NCBI GenBank assembly: GCA_030595845.1
Contig: JAUVCL010000037.1
Span: 1 to 14,742 of the forward strand
Direction: 5' to 3'
Origin: Campylobacterota bacterium
Lineage (GTDB): Bacteria > Campylobacterota > Campylobacteria > Campylobacterales > Sulfurovaceae
DNA length: 14,742 nucleotides
Shown: positions 1 through 7,254 of the stretch, piece after piece
Layout: each line of letters begins with the position of its first letter
Position numbering within the stretch: position 1 is the first letter of the stretch
Notes under the pieces: model-generated
Databases searched by the model: none
Seen by the model: the letters and a program-made list of their open reading frames with translations, nothing else
Told to the model about the DNA's origin: nothing
Translations under genes and position numbers: made by a program

Positions 1-1025
1 TTAATGACAGGTTCTATGGAGAGTGCTCTAAGCCAGGTATAAAACTCTTCTTTATACTTCTCAACTATTTCTCCGGCTTGCACTGCCTGTTCTTCACGTA
101 AGGCATGGTTTGTCTGAGAGATCGCACGCAGATCATCAATACGAAAAAGTTCCAGCTTCTCTAACTCCATATCTTCTATATCCCTAGGGATCGCCATATC
201 AAACCAAAGTCTTGGCAAGCTTTCATTTTCTATCAGATCCTTAGTAATGATCGCTTCTTTGGCAGAGGTTGCAGAAAAAAGCAAACGATAACGATTGAGA
301 TACTTTGGCAGTTTATCCAGTGTACCTGCTTTTACATTTTCACCTAAAGTATGTGCGGTAAGTTCTACTTTTTCCTGATCTCTCCCAAGCATAACAACAT
401 CACATCCCGCTCTAAGCAAATGTTTTGCTGCCAGCACTCCCATTTCACCGGCACCAACAACTACTGCAGTTGTACCTGCCATGTTATCACCTAAAAGTTT
501 ATGAGCCTGTGCTACAGCAACAGAAGCTATAGAGATAGGGTTCTCTGAAATATTGGTGACATTTCGTACTTCTGCTGCACACTTCACCGCGTAAGAGATC
601 ATACGGTTAAGTTTGCGTCCTGCAGTTTCATTTCTATGCGAAAGCATATATGCTTCTTTCACCTGTCCTGTAATTTGAGATTCACCTATCACCAATGAAT
701 CTAAAGAAGAAACGACAGAAAATATATGCTGTACAGCTTCTTCATCATCATAACGTTGTGCTGTTGTTTTGAGTTCATAAAAATCCAGGTTACTTTTTTG
801 TGCCATGAGTCCCAAGATCGCATGAAAACTTGAAAAGTTATCTCTCGTTGCAAGCACGAGCTCAACACGATTACATGTGGAGATGATAAATGCTTCATGT
901 ACAAACTCAAATGCTACAAGGAGATTAAGCATTTCTATTTTTTCTTCATTATTGGCAAATGCCAATTTTTCTCTCATACCTTGATCACAGTTTTTATGTG
1001 TAAAGCTCACAACTTGATAGTACAT
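1..1025 (-). CDS. hemA: Glutamyl-tRNA reductase, 3' end beyond the left edge (partial)
   Basis: First enzyme of the C5 tetrapyrrole pathway: cytosolic, NADPH-dependent reduction of Glu-tRNA(Glu) to glutamate-1-semialdehyde. I translated the minus strand from the ATG at 1025 and the frame stays open to base 1, giving about 341 residues. Visible signatures are STCNRVEL (residues 49-56) with the catalytic Cys51, SLDSLVIGESQITGQVK (about 107-123) and the nucleotide-binding GAGEMG loop (about 177-182). The family is usually about 420-440 residues, so the C-terminal dimerisation region lies mostly outside the window. The start shares one base with the TAA of the upstream prenyl synthase (TAATG), and AGGAAA in the end of that gene serves as ribosome binding site. 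The two genes are therefore co-transcribed and probably translationally coupled. Family identity is secure; no frameshift was seen. Confidence 0.96.
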   Translation of the reverse strand, partial: MYYQVVSFTHKNCDQGMREKLAFANNEEKIEMLNLLVAFEFVHEAFIISTCNRVELVLATRDNFSSFHAILGLMAQKSNLDFYELKTTAQRYDDEEAVQHIFSVVSSLDSLVIGESQITGQVKEAYMLSHRNETAGRKLNRMISYAVKCAAEVRNVTNISENPISIASVAVAQAHKLLGDNMAGTTAVVVGAGEMGVLAAKHLLRAGCDVVMLGRDQEKVELTAHTLGENVKAGTLDKLPKYLNRYRLLFSATSAKEAIITKDLIENESLPRLWFDMAIPRDIEDMELEKLELFRIDDLRAISQTNHALREEQAVQAGEIVEKYKEEFYTWLRALSIEPVI

Positions 1026-1921
1026 TAGAATTTCCTGTCTATCATCTGCATAGCAATACTTGTGAGCGCTTCTTCTCCATGATGTGTCATCACTTCAATC
1101 GCTTCTTCTATCAGTTCTCTGGCTTCAAAAAATGATTTTTCTATGATCTGATGCATTCTCATTTGTTCAAGTATCCACTTTTGTTCTTCTTTAAGAAGTA
1201 CTTTTGCATGCAAAGATTTTAATTTATTTTGTCCACTTGCATCCAGCACTTCATACAGATAAATGTATGGAAGTGTTGTCTTCCCTTCTACAAAATCATG
1301 TAAAGCAGGTTTTCCCAGTGTAGCGGCATCTGCTGTAATATCTAAAAGATCATCGATCATCTGAAAAGCAATACCAAGATTTCTTCCGTATGTCATATAA
1401 GATGTTTTGTCTTTACCTGCCAACAGAGCGGCAGCACCAGCACTCGCTTCCATAAGAGATGCAGTTTTTTGGTAGATCATTTTCAGATAAATTTCTTTAT
1501 CCAAGTTAAATGTTTTTGAGAGTGAAACATCTTTGAGTTCTCCCAGGCTGAGTTGAACAACAGCATTTGAAATGATCTTCGCCACTTCAGCAGAGATGTT
1601 ATTTAACTCTAAAAAACCTTTAGAATAAAGAATATCCCCTAACATAATGGCCGTTTTATTGCCATAGAGAGCATTGAGTGAAGGTTTTGAACGGCGTGTA
1701 TACGCATCATCGATGACATCGTCATGCAGAAGACTTGCTGCATGTATCATCTCAACAATGGCAGCTGTTTTCACAGCAGCCAAACTAGAACCTGCGATTT
1801 TTAAAATGAGCTTTGCACGAAGTCTTTTACCATGAGGAAGTTTGGTATAAAGCCCACTTACTTCTTTATCATTTAAATCATCTATAAATTGTTCTATCTT
1901 TCTTTCTACTGCACTTAACAC
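1025..1921 (-). CDS. Polyprenyl (long-chain, IspB-type) diphosphate synthase
   Basis: Trans-isoprenyl diphosphate synthase that extends an allylic primer with isopentenyl diphosphate in the cytosol. The 298-residue product has GKRLR (31-35), the first aspartate-rich motif DDVID (67-71) and the second, DDLLD (190-194). The first motif lacks the two-residue insertion of bacterial farnesyl synthases, and the fifth residue before it is a small Ala62. Both features indicate a long-chain product. Campylobacterota generally use menaquinone-6, so a hexaprenyl or similar quinone tail is a reasonable inference; exact chain length cannot be read here. The start is GTG at 1921, with AGGAT about 11 bases upstream; no better in-frame start is visible. 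It is the first gene of a unit with hemA. Slightly shorter than E. coli IspB. Confidence 0.92.
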   Translation of the reverse strand: MLSAVERKIEQFIDDLNDKEVSGLYTKLPHGKRLRAKLILKIAGSSLAAVKTAAIVEMIHAASLLHDDVIDDAYTRRSKPSLNALYGNKTAIMLGDILYSKGFLELNNISAEVAKIISNAVVQLSLGELKDVSLSKTFNLDKEIYLKMIYQKTASLMEASAGAAALLAGKDKTSYMTYGRNLGIAFQMIDDLLDITADAATLGKPALHDFVEGKTTLPYIYLYEVLDASGQNKLKSLHAKVLLKEEQKWILEQMRMHQIIEKSFFEARELIEEAIEVMTHHGEEALTSIAMQMIDRKF

Positions 1922-2023
1922 TATACTGTTATCCTAATTCTTTCCGTCACGGTTAACCTTCTAAAAACTTAAGTTCATTTTCTACTAATATTTTGTTTTT
2001 TATATTTGCAGTAAAAGTAAATA

Positions 2024-2029
2024 ATTATA
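2024..2029 (-). promoter_or_regulatory. Possible -10 box for the prenyl synthase-hemA unit
   Basis: The 119-base gap 1922-2040 holds a perfect TATAAT on the minus strand about 100 bases upstream of the GTG start. A -35 box is not recognisable, which is common in Campylobacterota. The gap also contains two short perfect palindromes, GGTTAACC (1951-1958) and AACTTAAGTT (1966-1975), of unknown meaning, and no clear terminator for the upstream EAL gene. Read-through from the TonB operon is therefore possible. Confidence 0.35.
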
Positions 2030-2040
2030 GCTAAATCTTT

Positions 2041-3933
2041 TTAATTTCTCTCTGTACCCATATATACTTCCAGAGGCTTTGGTTCACCCAGATAATATCC
2101 CTGAACATATTCAATTTCCAACGCTTTCACTATCTCATATATTTCTTTAGATGAAACAAACTCAGCAACCACTTCATACTGGTAGATCTCAGCTAAATGC
2201 TTAATGGAGGTCAGCATTACTTTTGTACGCTCTGTGTCATGAAGTAATTCCTGAATAAGACTTCCGTCAATCTTTAAAATATCTACATCAAGTTTTATGA
2301 GATAGACATAATTTGCATACCCACTTCCAAAATCATCAATTGCAATTTTTGAACCAAAGGTCTTTAACTGCTGAAAGATCAAGGCAACTTGTCCATAATC
2401 GCTAATTTCATTATGTTCCAATATTTCAAAAGTCAATCTGTTTGCAATCATTTTATTGCGATATAGTTTTTGAGTGATCAGTTTCATCATATCCGCATTA
2501 TACAGATCATCAAGATCCAAATTTACCGATATTTCAATCTCTGGATACTGATGCAAGACCGTGAACACTTGCTTAAGTACCAACTTACTCATTTTTATAT
2601 ATTGACTTGTACCTTTAATGACATCCATAAAGTGAGCCGGTGAGATAAATTTTTCTCCATTCTCTTTATCAATCAAACGAACTAAAGCTTCATATTTAAC
2701 GATCTTCTTTGTTTTGGTATCGATGATCGGTTGATAGATGCAAACCAGTCTTTCTTCTTCTAATGCCTCTTTAATGTAATCCATATTCCCATATTTCATT
2801 TGATTAAAATGATCCAGCCCCAATAGACCTAAAGCATTTTTACCTTTACTTTTTATCTCCAATAATTTCACATCCAATATTCTTTGCACATCATGTATAG
2901 AAACATTTCCCTCAGGGATGATCATTGCACTCATAGAGACAGATTGAGTAAAAACTTCATTTTTAAGAAGATACTTTTTTTCCTGTAGAGTAGTAAATAG
3001 TTTTTTTGCCAAAGTCTCAAAATTACTATCATCTTTGGGGACTATCACTAGAAACTCTGTTCCAGCCGTACGAATGACTTTAGAATTTAAAGACAATACG
3101 TTCATCATTGTTTCAGTGAACTCTTTGATAACAAGATTTCCGGATGTATACCCATATTTATTATTGATCTGTGCAAATTCATCCATGTCAATTAAAATTG
3201 CATTATAGGAATCGACTTCATTCCGGTTAAAAAACTCTTCTAAAAAGACTTTGGTATGTGTAGAAGTTAAACTGTCAAATAAAAGTATTTTACGTAGTTT
3301 GGAATAGCTGTATACTAAGTAGATCAATAGTAATATACTGAGAATTAAAAGCACTTGCATCATCCATACGACTCTCATAAGCGGTGAATTAAAATTATTG
3401 AGGTGTTCACCATAAGATTCAGACAGATCCAAGACCAAAAGCGCTTCTGTTTTATTTTCTCTCAAGATAGGATAAACAAGTGATAACCAAACTTCCTCAA
3501 CACCTTCATGTTGCTCAATAATTTGCATTTTTTGAAAAGCATATACTTTATCAAACATTTCACTTTTAGGGAAAAAGATGCTTTGATACTCTTCGGGTTC
3601 ATCTTCTGAGGCATCTAATAAAAAACGATACTTCCCTTTTTCATCTTTTTGAAGTACAAAGATATATTGATATTGTTTGGTTAAAAATGCATGAAGCGTT
3701 TCATTGAGATGTCTTCTTACTTCAGGATGCTCTTTCAATGTTATTTCTAGGCTATTTTGAGTTCTGATCTGTATAAGTTTTGCTATTTTAGATGCATATT
3801 GTTCAGCTCTTTGTATCTCCTCATTTTTAAGTTTTTCTGTACTTTGAGTCGTCGAGATTTGTAGAAATAAAACAAAAACAATGAGAAGAGCCATTAAAAA
3901 TATTATAAATCTATCGAAATATGCTCTTCTCAT
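2041..3933 (-). CDS. Membrane sensor with degenerate GGDEF and intact EAL domain (predicted c-di-GMP phosphodiesterase)
   Basis: 630 residues. Order: transmembrane helix about 9-26, periplasmic sensor region about 27-186 of unassigned fold, second helix about 187-209, GGDEF domain about 215-375, EAL domain about 385-620. The GGDEF signature reads AGTEF (290-294), so the metal/catalytic acid position is Thr292, and the usual GD of the preceding helix reads GN (265-266). Cyclase activity is unlikely. The EAL domain keeps E415-A-L, N471, E503, D533-D534 (DDFGSGY), K554, E591 and Q611, the usual metal and catalytic set, so hydrolysis of c-di-GMP is predicted. No RxxD inhibitory site stands five residues before the GGDEF position. 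The ATG overlaps the TGA of the upstream small secreted protein (ATGA) and has no visible Shine-Dalgarno, suggesting coupled re-initiation. It is the last gene of a three-gene operon headed by a TonB receptor. Confidence 0.93.
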   Translation of the reverse strand: MRRAYFDRFIIFLMALLIVFVLFLQISTTQSTEKLKNEEIQRAEQYASKIAKLIQIRTQNSLEITLKEHPEVRRHLNETLHAFLTKQYQYIFVLQKDEKGKYRFLLDASEDEPEEYQSIFFPKSEMFDKVYAFQKMQIIEQHEGVEEVWLSLVYPILRENKTEALLVLDLSESYGEHLNNFNSPLMRVVWMMQVLLILSILLLIYLVYSYSKLRKILLFDSLTSTHTKVFLEEFFNRNEVDSYNAILIDMDEFAQINNKYGYTSGNLVIKEFTETMMNVLSLNSKVIRTAGTEFLVIVPKDDSNFETLAKKLFTTLQEKKYLLKNEVFTQSVSMSAMIIPEGNVSIHDVQRILDVKLLEIKSKGKNALGLLGLDHFNQMKYGNMDYIKEALEEERLVCIYQPIIDTKTKKIVKYEALVRLIDKENGEKFISPAHFMDVIKGTSQYIKMSKLVLKQVFTVLHQYPEIEISVNLDLDDLYNADMMKLITQKLYRNKMIANRLTFEILEHNEISDYGQVALIFQQLKTFGSKIAIDDFGSGYANYVYLIKLDVDILKIDGSLIQELLHDTERTKVMLTSIKHLAEIYQYEVVAEFVSSKEIYEIVKALEIEYVQGYYLGEPKPLEVYMGTERN

Positions 3934-4382
3934 AATGCATCGATCATATAATTTTGATATGCTTTAGGAAGGTGAATAGCATGCTGTTCCAATCTCTTTT
4001 TTATAAAGAGTAACTGAGACCTTCCTTTTCTCCAGTAAAATGCACCTACAGCATCTTTTGTATCTTTTAAAAAACGATAATCCGTCACAAATAAAATAGG
4101 TTTTTGCCCATGTTTATTTAGACTGTTTCTTTTTATAATACTTCCGAGTGTTGATCTATTTGTAATTAAAATAATATCTGACTCTTCAGGCTTTTTCGCC
4201 AAAAATATTCTTTTGGAAGTCGTGAATACTTTTCTATACTCCCTATCAGTTGTATAGACAGAAGTCATTGGTTTTGATGACAGAGCAGAAAATATACCAT
4301 GATACATTTTAAGTGTACTCTCCCTTTCTAGCGCATAGAGATGCCCATACAAAAAGATTAAGAGAATAAATATTTTTCTCAA
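3930..4382 (-). CDS. Small secreted protein linking TonB receptor and c-di-GMP enzyme (YfiR-like by position)
   Basis: 150 residues. A classic signal peptide spans 1-17 (basic start, hydrophobic ILLIFLYG, cleavage likely after Ala17), so the mature form of about 133 residues should be periplasmic. The mature part has an alternating strand/helix look: DIILITN (69-75), KPILFVTD (94-101), then VGAFYWRKGRSQLLFI (112-127) and a C-terminal helix. The pattern of a Ser/Thr-Asp after a hydrophobic strand, a Gly, a basic hairpin and a final helix faintly recalls the YfiR (DUF4154) periplasmic regulators of diguanylate cyclases. I consider this a hypothesis, not a domain call. The start is TTG at 4382, overlapping the receptor stop (TTGA). 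The only later Met (26) would remove the signal peptide, and GGAG lies 8 bases upstream. The ATGA overlap with the downstream EAL gene implies a shared role. Confidence 0.85.
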   Translation of the reverse strand: MRKIFILLIFLYGHLYALERESTLKMYHGIFSALSSKPMTSVYTTDREYRKVFTTSKRIFLAKKPEESDIILITNRSTLGSIIKRNSLNKHGQKPILFVTDYRFLKDTKDAVGAFYWRKGRSQLLFIKKRLEQHAIHLPKAYQNYMIDAL

Positions 4383-6295
4383 AACATATACTCCAACTCA
4401 ATTGTAATACGCTGATCAATAGGAGAAATACTCAAAGGAAGTATGAGACTTCCCGTCGCAGGATCAACTCTAGACAAATTTGTTTTTTTTGCTTTATCTA
4501 AAAGGTTTTGTCCTTTAAGTGTTAAGGTAAGGTCCTCCTTTACATTCCAAGAGATTGAACTTGTCACATCATAATAATTTTTCCAGTCTAAACTATTTCT
4601 ATGCCAAACTACGCCGTTGTAAAAATCAAAATCTTCATAGGTGTTTATAAAACTGAGATATCCACTCACATCTTCAAGCTTAGGTTCAGTCAAGATATCT
4701 CTATACTGAGCATAATAGAGCTGTAAATTCATCTTATTATTCAAATCAAAATCATAATCATACGTAAAAACTGTAGTGAAATATTTTGTATCACCTTCTA
4801 CTCCAGGTATATTATTTCCAAAAAGGCCATCTTCATCCTGTAAGATGTACAACTTTAAGTCAAAACGATGTTTTTTCTTCACATAGCTCACCTCTTGAGT
4901 GAAACCTAGAGTAGTCTGCAATGAAACATCCTGGGAATTTACAGGATCTAACAGAGGATTTGAAAGTGCCAAATAGCGTGTAAAAGGTTCTAAGGCAAAC
5001 TGTGTACGATAAAGATACGTTTTATAACTCCAATGCTCACTACTGTAGATATAGCCTAAACGCAGTTGTAAAAGGTCATCATGTTCTACTCCACCGTTAC
5101 GAGATATATGATTATAAGAGATTCCCAATGTCAATAATTCTTGATCAGTTAATGCATATTGATCCTGAAAGAAAAGAGAAAAAATCTGTTCAGATGTAAA
5201 AGGTACCATTAAAGCATCCAAACCATCTCGTTCATACGAATCAAGTTCCTTGTATCTTCCTTTCAGCCCTGCTGTTATACGATGATCTCCTATGTTTTCT
5301 TTATATGTCAGTTCCGCGGTATAAGTACTGTTTTTATACTCTCCATTAAATGTATTTGAACCTAAGGCATCTGCCCATACCAAAGGATATTCATCTTTCT
5401 GAACTATATCTACTTTAAGCCACTCATAGGCAAATTGTGCACGCCAATGCTCACTTAACTCTATCCCATAATCCATATGCACATTAAGATAGTCTATCCC
5501 TGACTCTAAAGGAGTGGCATCCCAACTCATTCCGGCAAGGCCGTCAGTATTTTTTTTCATCACCTGTAAGTGAAATATCTGATCATCATTTTTAACATAA
5601 GAAAAAAGCTGTGTACGTTCGAAGTCTCTACTAAGAGGTGTAGAAGTACCATTGTCTACAGTCTCTCTTTTTGCATTGGTATGAGAAAAGTTCACCATAT
5701 AGGAAAGATCTTCTTTTTTTTGCCCATAACTGATACTTTGAGAATTGTATCCTCTATTTCCCTGTATAAGATTGACTTTCCCCCCAGAATCTTGTTCCGG
5801 GGTTTTAGAATATAAAAATACTGTAAGGAAGGCAGGTTCCGTAGACGTTTCAAAAGAAGGACTGGCATAATAAAACTCTATATGATCTACAAAATCAATA
5901 TTTATATCTCCATAGAGCATCAAACCACTTCCCATCCACCCCTGGGTCACCTCTACCCCATCTATAAAAACACGAATAAAATTACTGTTGTAAGGTTCAA
6001 ATCCACCACTCCCCAAAGGGTCAGGAAGACCATATCTGTTTTCATGATAATAAATCATTGGAGTTGTTTTAAAGACATCTTTAAGCGTCTTAGCATGCAT
6101 TTTTTCCAGTCTTTCTCTGGTAAAAAGTGTTAAGTGCCCTTTATTTTCATCAATCGTTTTTTGACTTAAATCATTTTTTTGATTATATTCTCTTAAATTA
6201 CTATTCACATCTTCTGCATAGACTGTATTTAAAGAGAGCAGCCCTAAAAAAATTAAGCTCTTCTGTATTATTTTTTGTCCAAAAAAATATCTCAT
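4379..6295 (-). CDS. TonB-dependent outer-membrane receptor, sensory-type subfamily
   Basis: 638 residues from the ATG at 6295. Signal peptide about 1-27, ending NTVYA before EDV. The plug begins near GHLTLFTRERLEKM, followed by TLKDVFKTTP and RVFIDGVEV. After that come many amphipathic strands typical of a 22-stranded barrel, a late LTLTLKGQNLLDKAKKTN segment typical of TonB receptors, and a terminal Phe (ITIELEYMF), the usual signal for outer-membrane assembly. The region after VDHIEFYY reads ASPSFETSTEPAF instead of the usual RGP.S..YG..A.GGVINI-type sequence, and I see no clear TonB box at the mature N terminus. The ligand is not predictable. TTG at 6307 also opens the frame, but the ATG four codons later has GGAT at good spacing. 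It heads an operon with a small periplasmic protein and an EAL protein, suggesting sensing rather than, or besides, uptake. Three runs of eight A occur in the coding strand. Confidence 0.92.
   Translation of the reverse strand: MRYFFGQKIIQKSLIFLGLLSLNTVYAEDVNSNLREYNQKNDLSQKTIDENKGHLTLFTRERLEKMHAKTLKDVFKTTPMIYYHENRYGLPDPLGSGGFEPYNSNFIRVFIDGVEVTQGWMGSGLMLYGDINIDFVDHIEFYYASPSFETSTEPAFLTVFLYSKTPEQDSGGKVNLIQGNRGYNSQSISYGQKKEDLSYMVNFSHTNAKRETVDNGTSTPLSRDFERTQLFSYVKNDDQIFHLQVMKKNTDGLAGMSWDATPLESGIDYLNVHMDYGIELSEHWRAQFAYEWLKVDIVQKDEYPLVWADALGSNTFNGEYKNSTYTAELTYKENIGDHRITAGLKGRYKELDSYERDGLDALMVPFTSEQIFSLFFQDQYALTDQELLTLGISYNHISRNGGVEHDDLLQLRLGYIYSSEHWSYKTYLYRTQFALEPFTRYLALSNPLLDPVNSQDVSLQTTLGFTQEVSYVKKKHRFDLKLYILQDEDGLFGNNIPGVEGDTKYFTTVFTYDYDFDLNNKMNLQLYYAQYRDILTEPKLEDVSGYLSFINTYEDFDFYNGVVWHRNSLDWKNYYDVTSSISWNVKEDLTLTLKGQNLLDKAKKTNLSRVDPATGSLILPLSISPIDQRITIELEYMF
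4391..4394 (-). promoter_or_regulatory. Ribosome binding site that fixes the TTG start of the small secreted protein
   Basis: GGAG on the minus strand lies inside the last codons of the receptor gene, 8 bases before the TTG at 4382. This spacing is optimal, and it supports TTG as the true start even though it is a rare initiator. Confidence 0.6.
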
Positions 6296-6327
6296 AACTT
6301 TATCCAATCTCTAAACTTCTTGTTTTT

Positions 6328-6333
6328 ATTATA
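6328..6333 (-). promoter_or_regulatory. -10 box of the TonB receptor operon
   Basis: Perfect TATAAT on the minus strand, about 33 bases before the ATG at 6295. The expected -35 position falls inside the inverted repeat at 6340-6370, and no good TTGACA match is present. That arrangement suits a promoter whose access is controlled by a protein bound to the repeat. Confidence 0.55.
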
Positions 6334-6339
6334 CCTTAG

Positions 6340-6370
6340 TTTAACTATTACACCTATTTTAATAGTTAAA
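6340..6370. promoter_or_regulatory. Perfect 11-bp inverted repeat in the divergent control region (candidate operator)
   Basis: TTTAACTATTA (6340-6350) and TAATAGTTAAA (6360-6370) are exact reverse complements separated by 9 bases, so the half-site centres lie 20 bp apart, about two helical turns. The repeat sits just upstream of the TATAAT of the receptor operon and upstream of the acyltransferase gene. A further TTTAACTA occurs at 6409-6416, by the acyltransferase -10 box. No T-run follows the stem on either strand, which argues against a terminator. The binding factor is unknown, and the sequence does not resemble a Fur box. Confidence 0.6.
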
Positions 6371-6403
6371 ATGTCTTTTAGCAAAATATAACGAAAATAA
6401 ATC

Positions 6404-6409
6404 TATACT
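6404..6409 (+). promoter_or_regulatory. Possible -10 box of the acyltransferase gene
   Basis: TATACT lies 27 bases upstream of the ATG at 6436. No convincing -35 box is present. It is followed by AAGGAA (6425-6430), a good ribosome binding site at 5-base spacing from the start. The TATACT abuts a third copy of the TTTAACTA half-site. Confidence 0.4.
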
Positions 6410-6435
6410 TTAACTACTACATACAAGGAATTTCA

Positions 6436-7254
6436 ATGCTTAATAAAGTTTTTCATCTATTAACAGAAGAATACTCACTTGTTCTCGCTACGACACAAGA
6501 AGATTACCAAGCTATAAAAATGATAAGAAATGACGTTATTGTTAACCACTACCCGGATATTGAAGAGACTAAAGAATATATTTTTTCTCAAGATGATGAA
6601 CAGTCATTTACTTATCTTTTACAACATAATGAAACAAAAAAGTATGTTGGGTCAGTAAGAATATTTTTTGTCAACAAACGTACCCCTGTGAAAAAAATAC
6701 CCATGGAAAAAGATTTACATATAAAAAATATTGAGCACTTCACTAAAAATCTACCTATTTGTGAAATATCACGTCTTGCTTTAGCCAAAGAGCAGGTTCC
6801 ACACAAAGATTTTTCCGAACTAAAACTAAGAACCTATCTTTCGTTAGCACTGATGTCTGCAACAAGAATCAACTTTCTTCTTTATCATTATTTTAGAATT
6901 TTTGCCATTATGGAACATTCATTGCATCATATTTTAAAAAGACAAAGTGTCGCTTTTGAGTCAATAGGTGATGCCATAGATTTTCATGGAGTAAGATTTC
7001 CATTTGTCATTAAAAAAGAAGCTTTGGCAATTGCCATAGAGAAAACAGAAGGAACTATGGGAGAGGTTACAAAGTACTATCTCAAAGAACTTTGTAAAAA
7101 CCCAGAACCCCTTTGGCAATTTGTAGATAATCACCCTTATTTAGAACGTTCAGATATTCAACTTGACAAAATATGTCAATACTTCAAAGAGTTTGGTGAT
7201 GATCTTGATATCAACTATATTCTTGAAGACCGAAATATTAGCCCAGTAACTTAA
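6436..7254 (+). CDS. PEP-CTERM/exosortase-associated, GNAT-like acyltransferase (N-acyl amino acid synthase-like)
   Basis: 272 residues, no signal peptide, no membrane helix: cytosolic. Family marks seen in order are a RNDVIV segment (31-36, the place of the LR..V.. motif), VGSVRIF (71-77), PICEISRLALAKE (107-119, compare EISRLAVS in the family), a helix LSLALMSA (135-142) and IDFHGVRFPFVI (181-192, compare EYHG.R.P..I). This pattern matches the exosortase-associated acyltransferases related to FeeM-type and LuxI-type N-acyl transferases, which use acyl carrier protein thioesters. Substrate and acceptor are not known. No exosortase, PEP-CTERM substrate or acyl carrier protein gene is in the window. 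It is transcribed divergently from the TonB receptor operon and ends tail-to-tail with the RND permease, their stop codons sharing TTAA. The C-terminal 70 residues are less family-like and acidic. Confidence 0.82.
   Translation: MLNKVFHLLTEEYSLVLATTQEDYQAIKMIRNDVIVNHYPDIEETKEYIFSQDDEQSFTYLLQHNETKKYVGSVRIFFVNKRTPVKKIPMEKDLHIKNIEHFTKNLPICEISRLALAKEQVPHKDFSELKLRTYLSLALMSATRINFLLYHYFRIFAIMEHSLHHILKRQSVAFESIGDAIDFHGVRFPFVIKKEALAIAIEKTEGTMGEVTKYYLKELCKNPEPLWQFVDNHPYLERSDIQLDKICQYFKEFGDDLDINYILEDRNISPVT

Noticed and set aside
1951..1975. Palindromes GGTTAACC and AACTTAAGTT upstream of the prenyl synthase as a regulatory pair
   Set aside because: Both are short and unrelated to each other, and their distance to a promoter box is uncertain; not enough for a separate operator claim.
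5780..5785. C6 tract in the receptor gene as a Campylobacter-type phase-variation site
   Set aside because: Known switching poly-G/C tracts in this group are generally eight or longer; six is too short to suggest slippage.
6296..6307. TTG start at 6307 for the TonB receptor
   Set aside because: The ATG four codons later has GGAT at suitable spacing and gives a better signal peptide; the TTG has only a weak purine stretch upstream.
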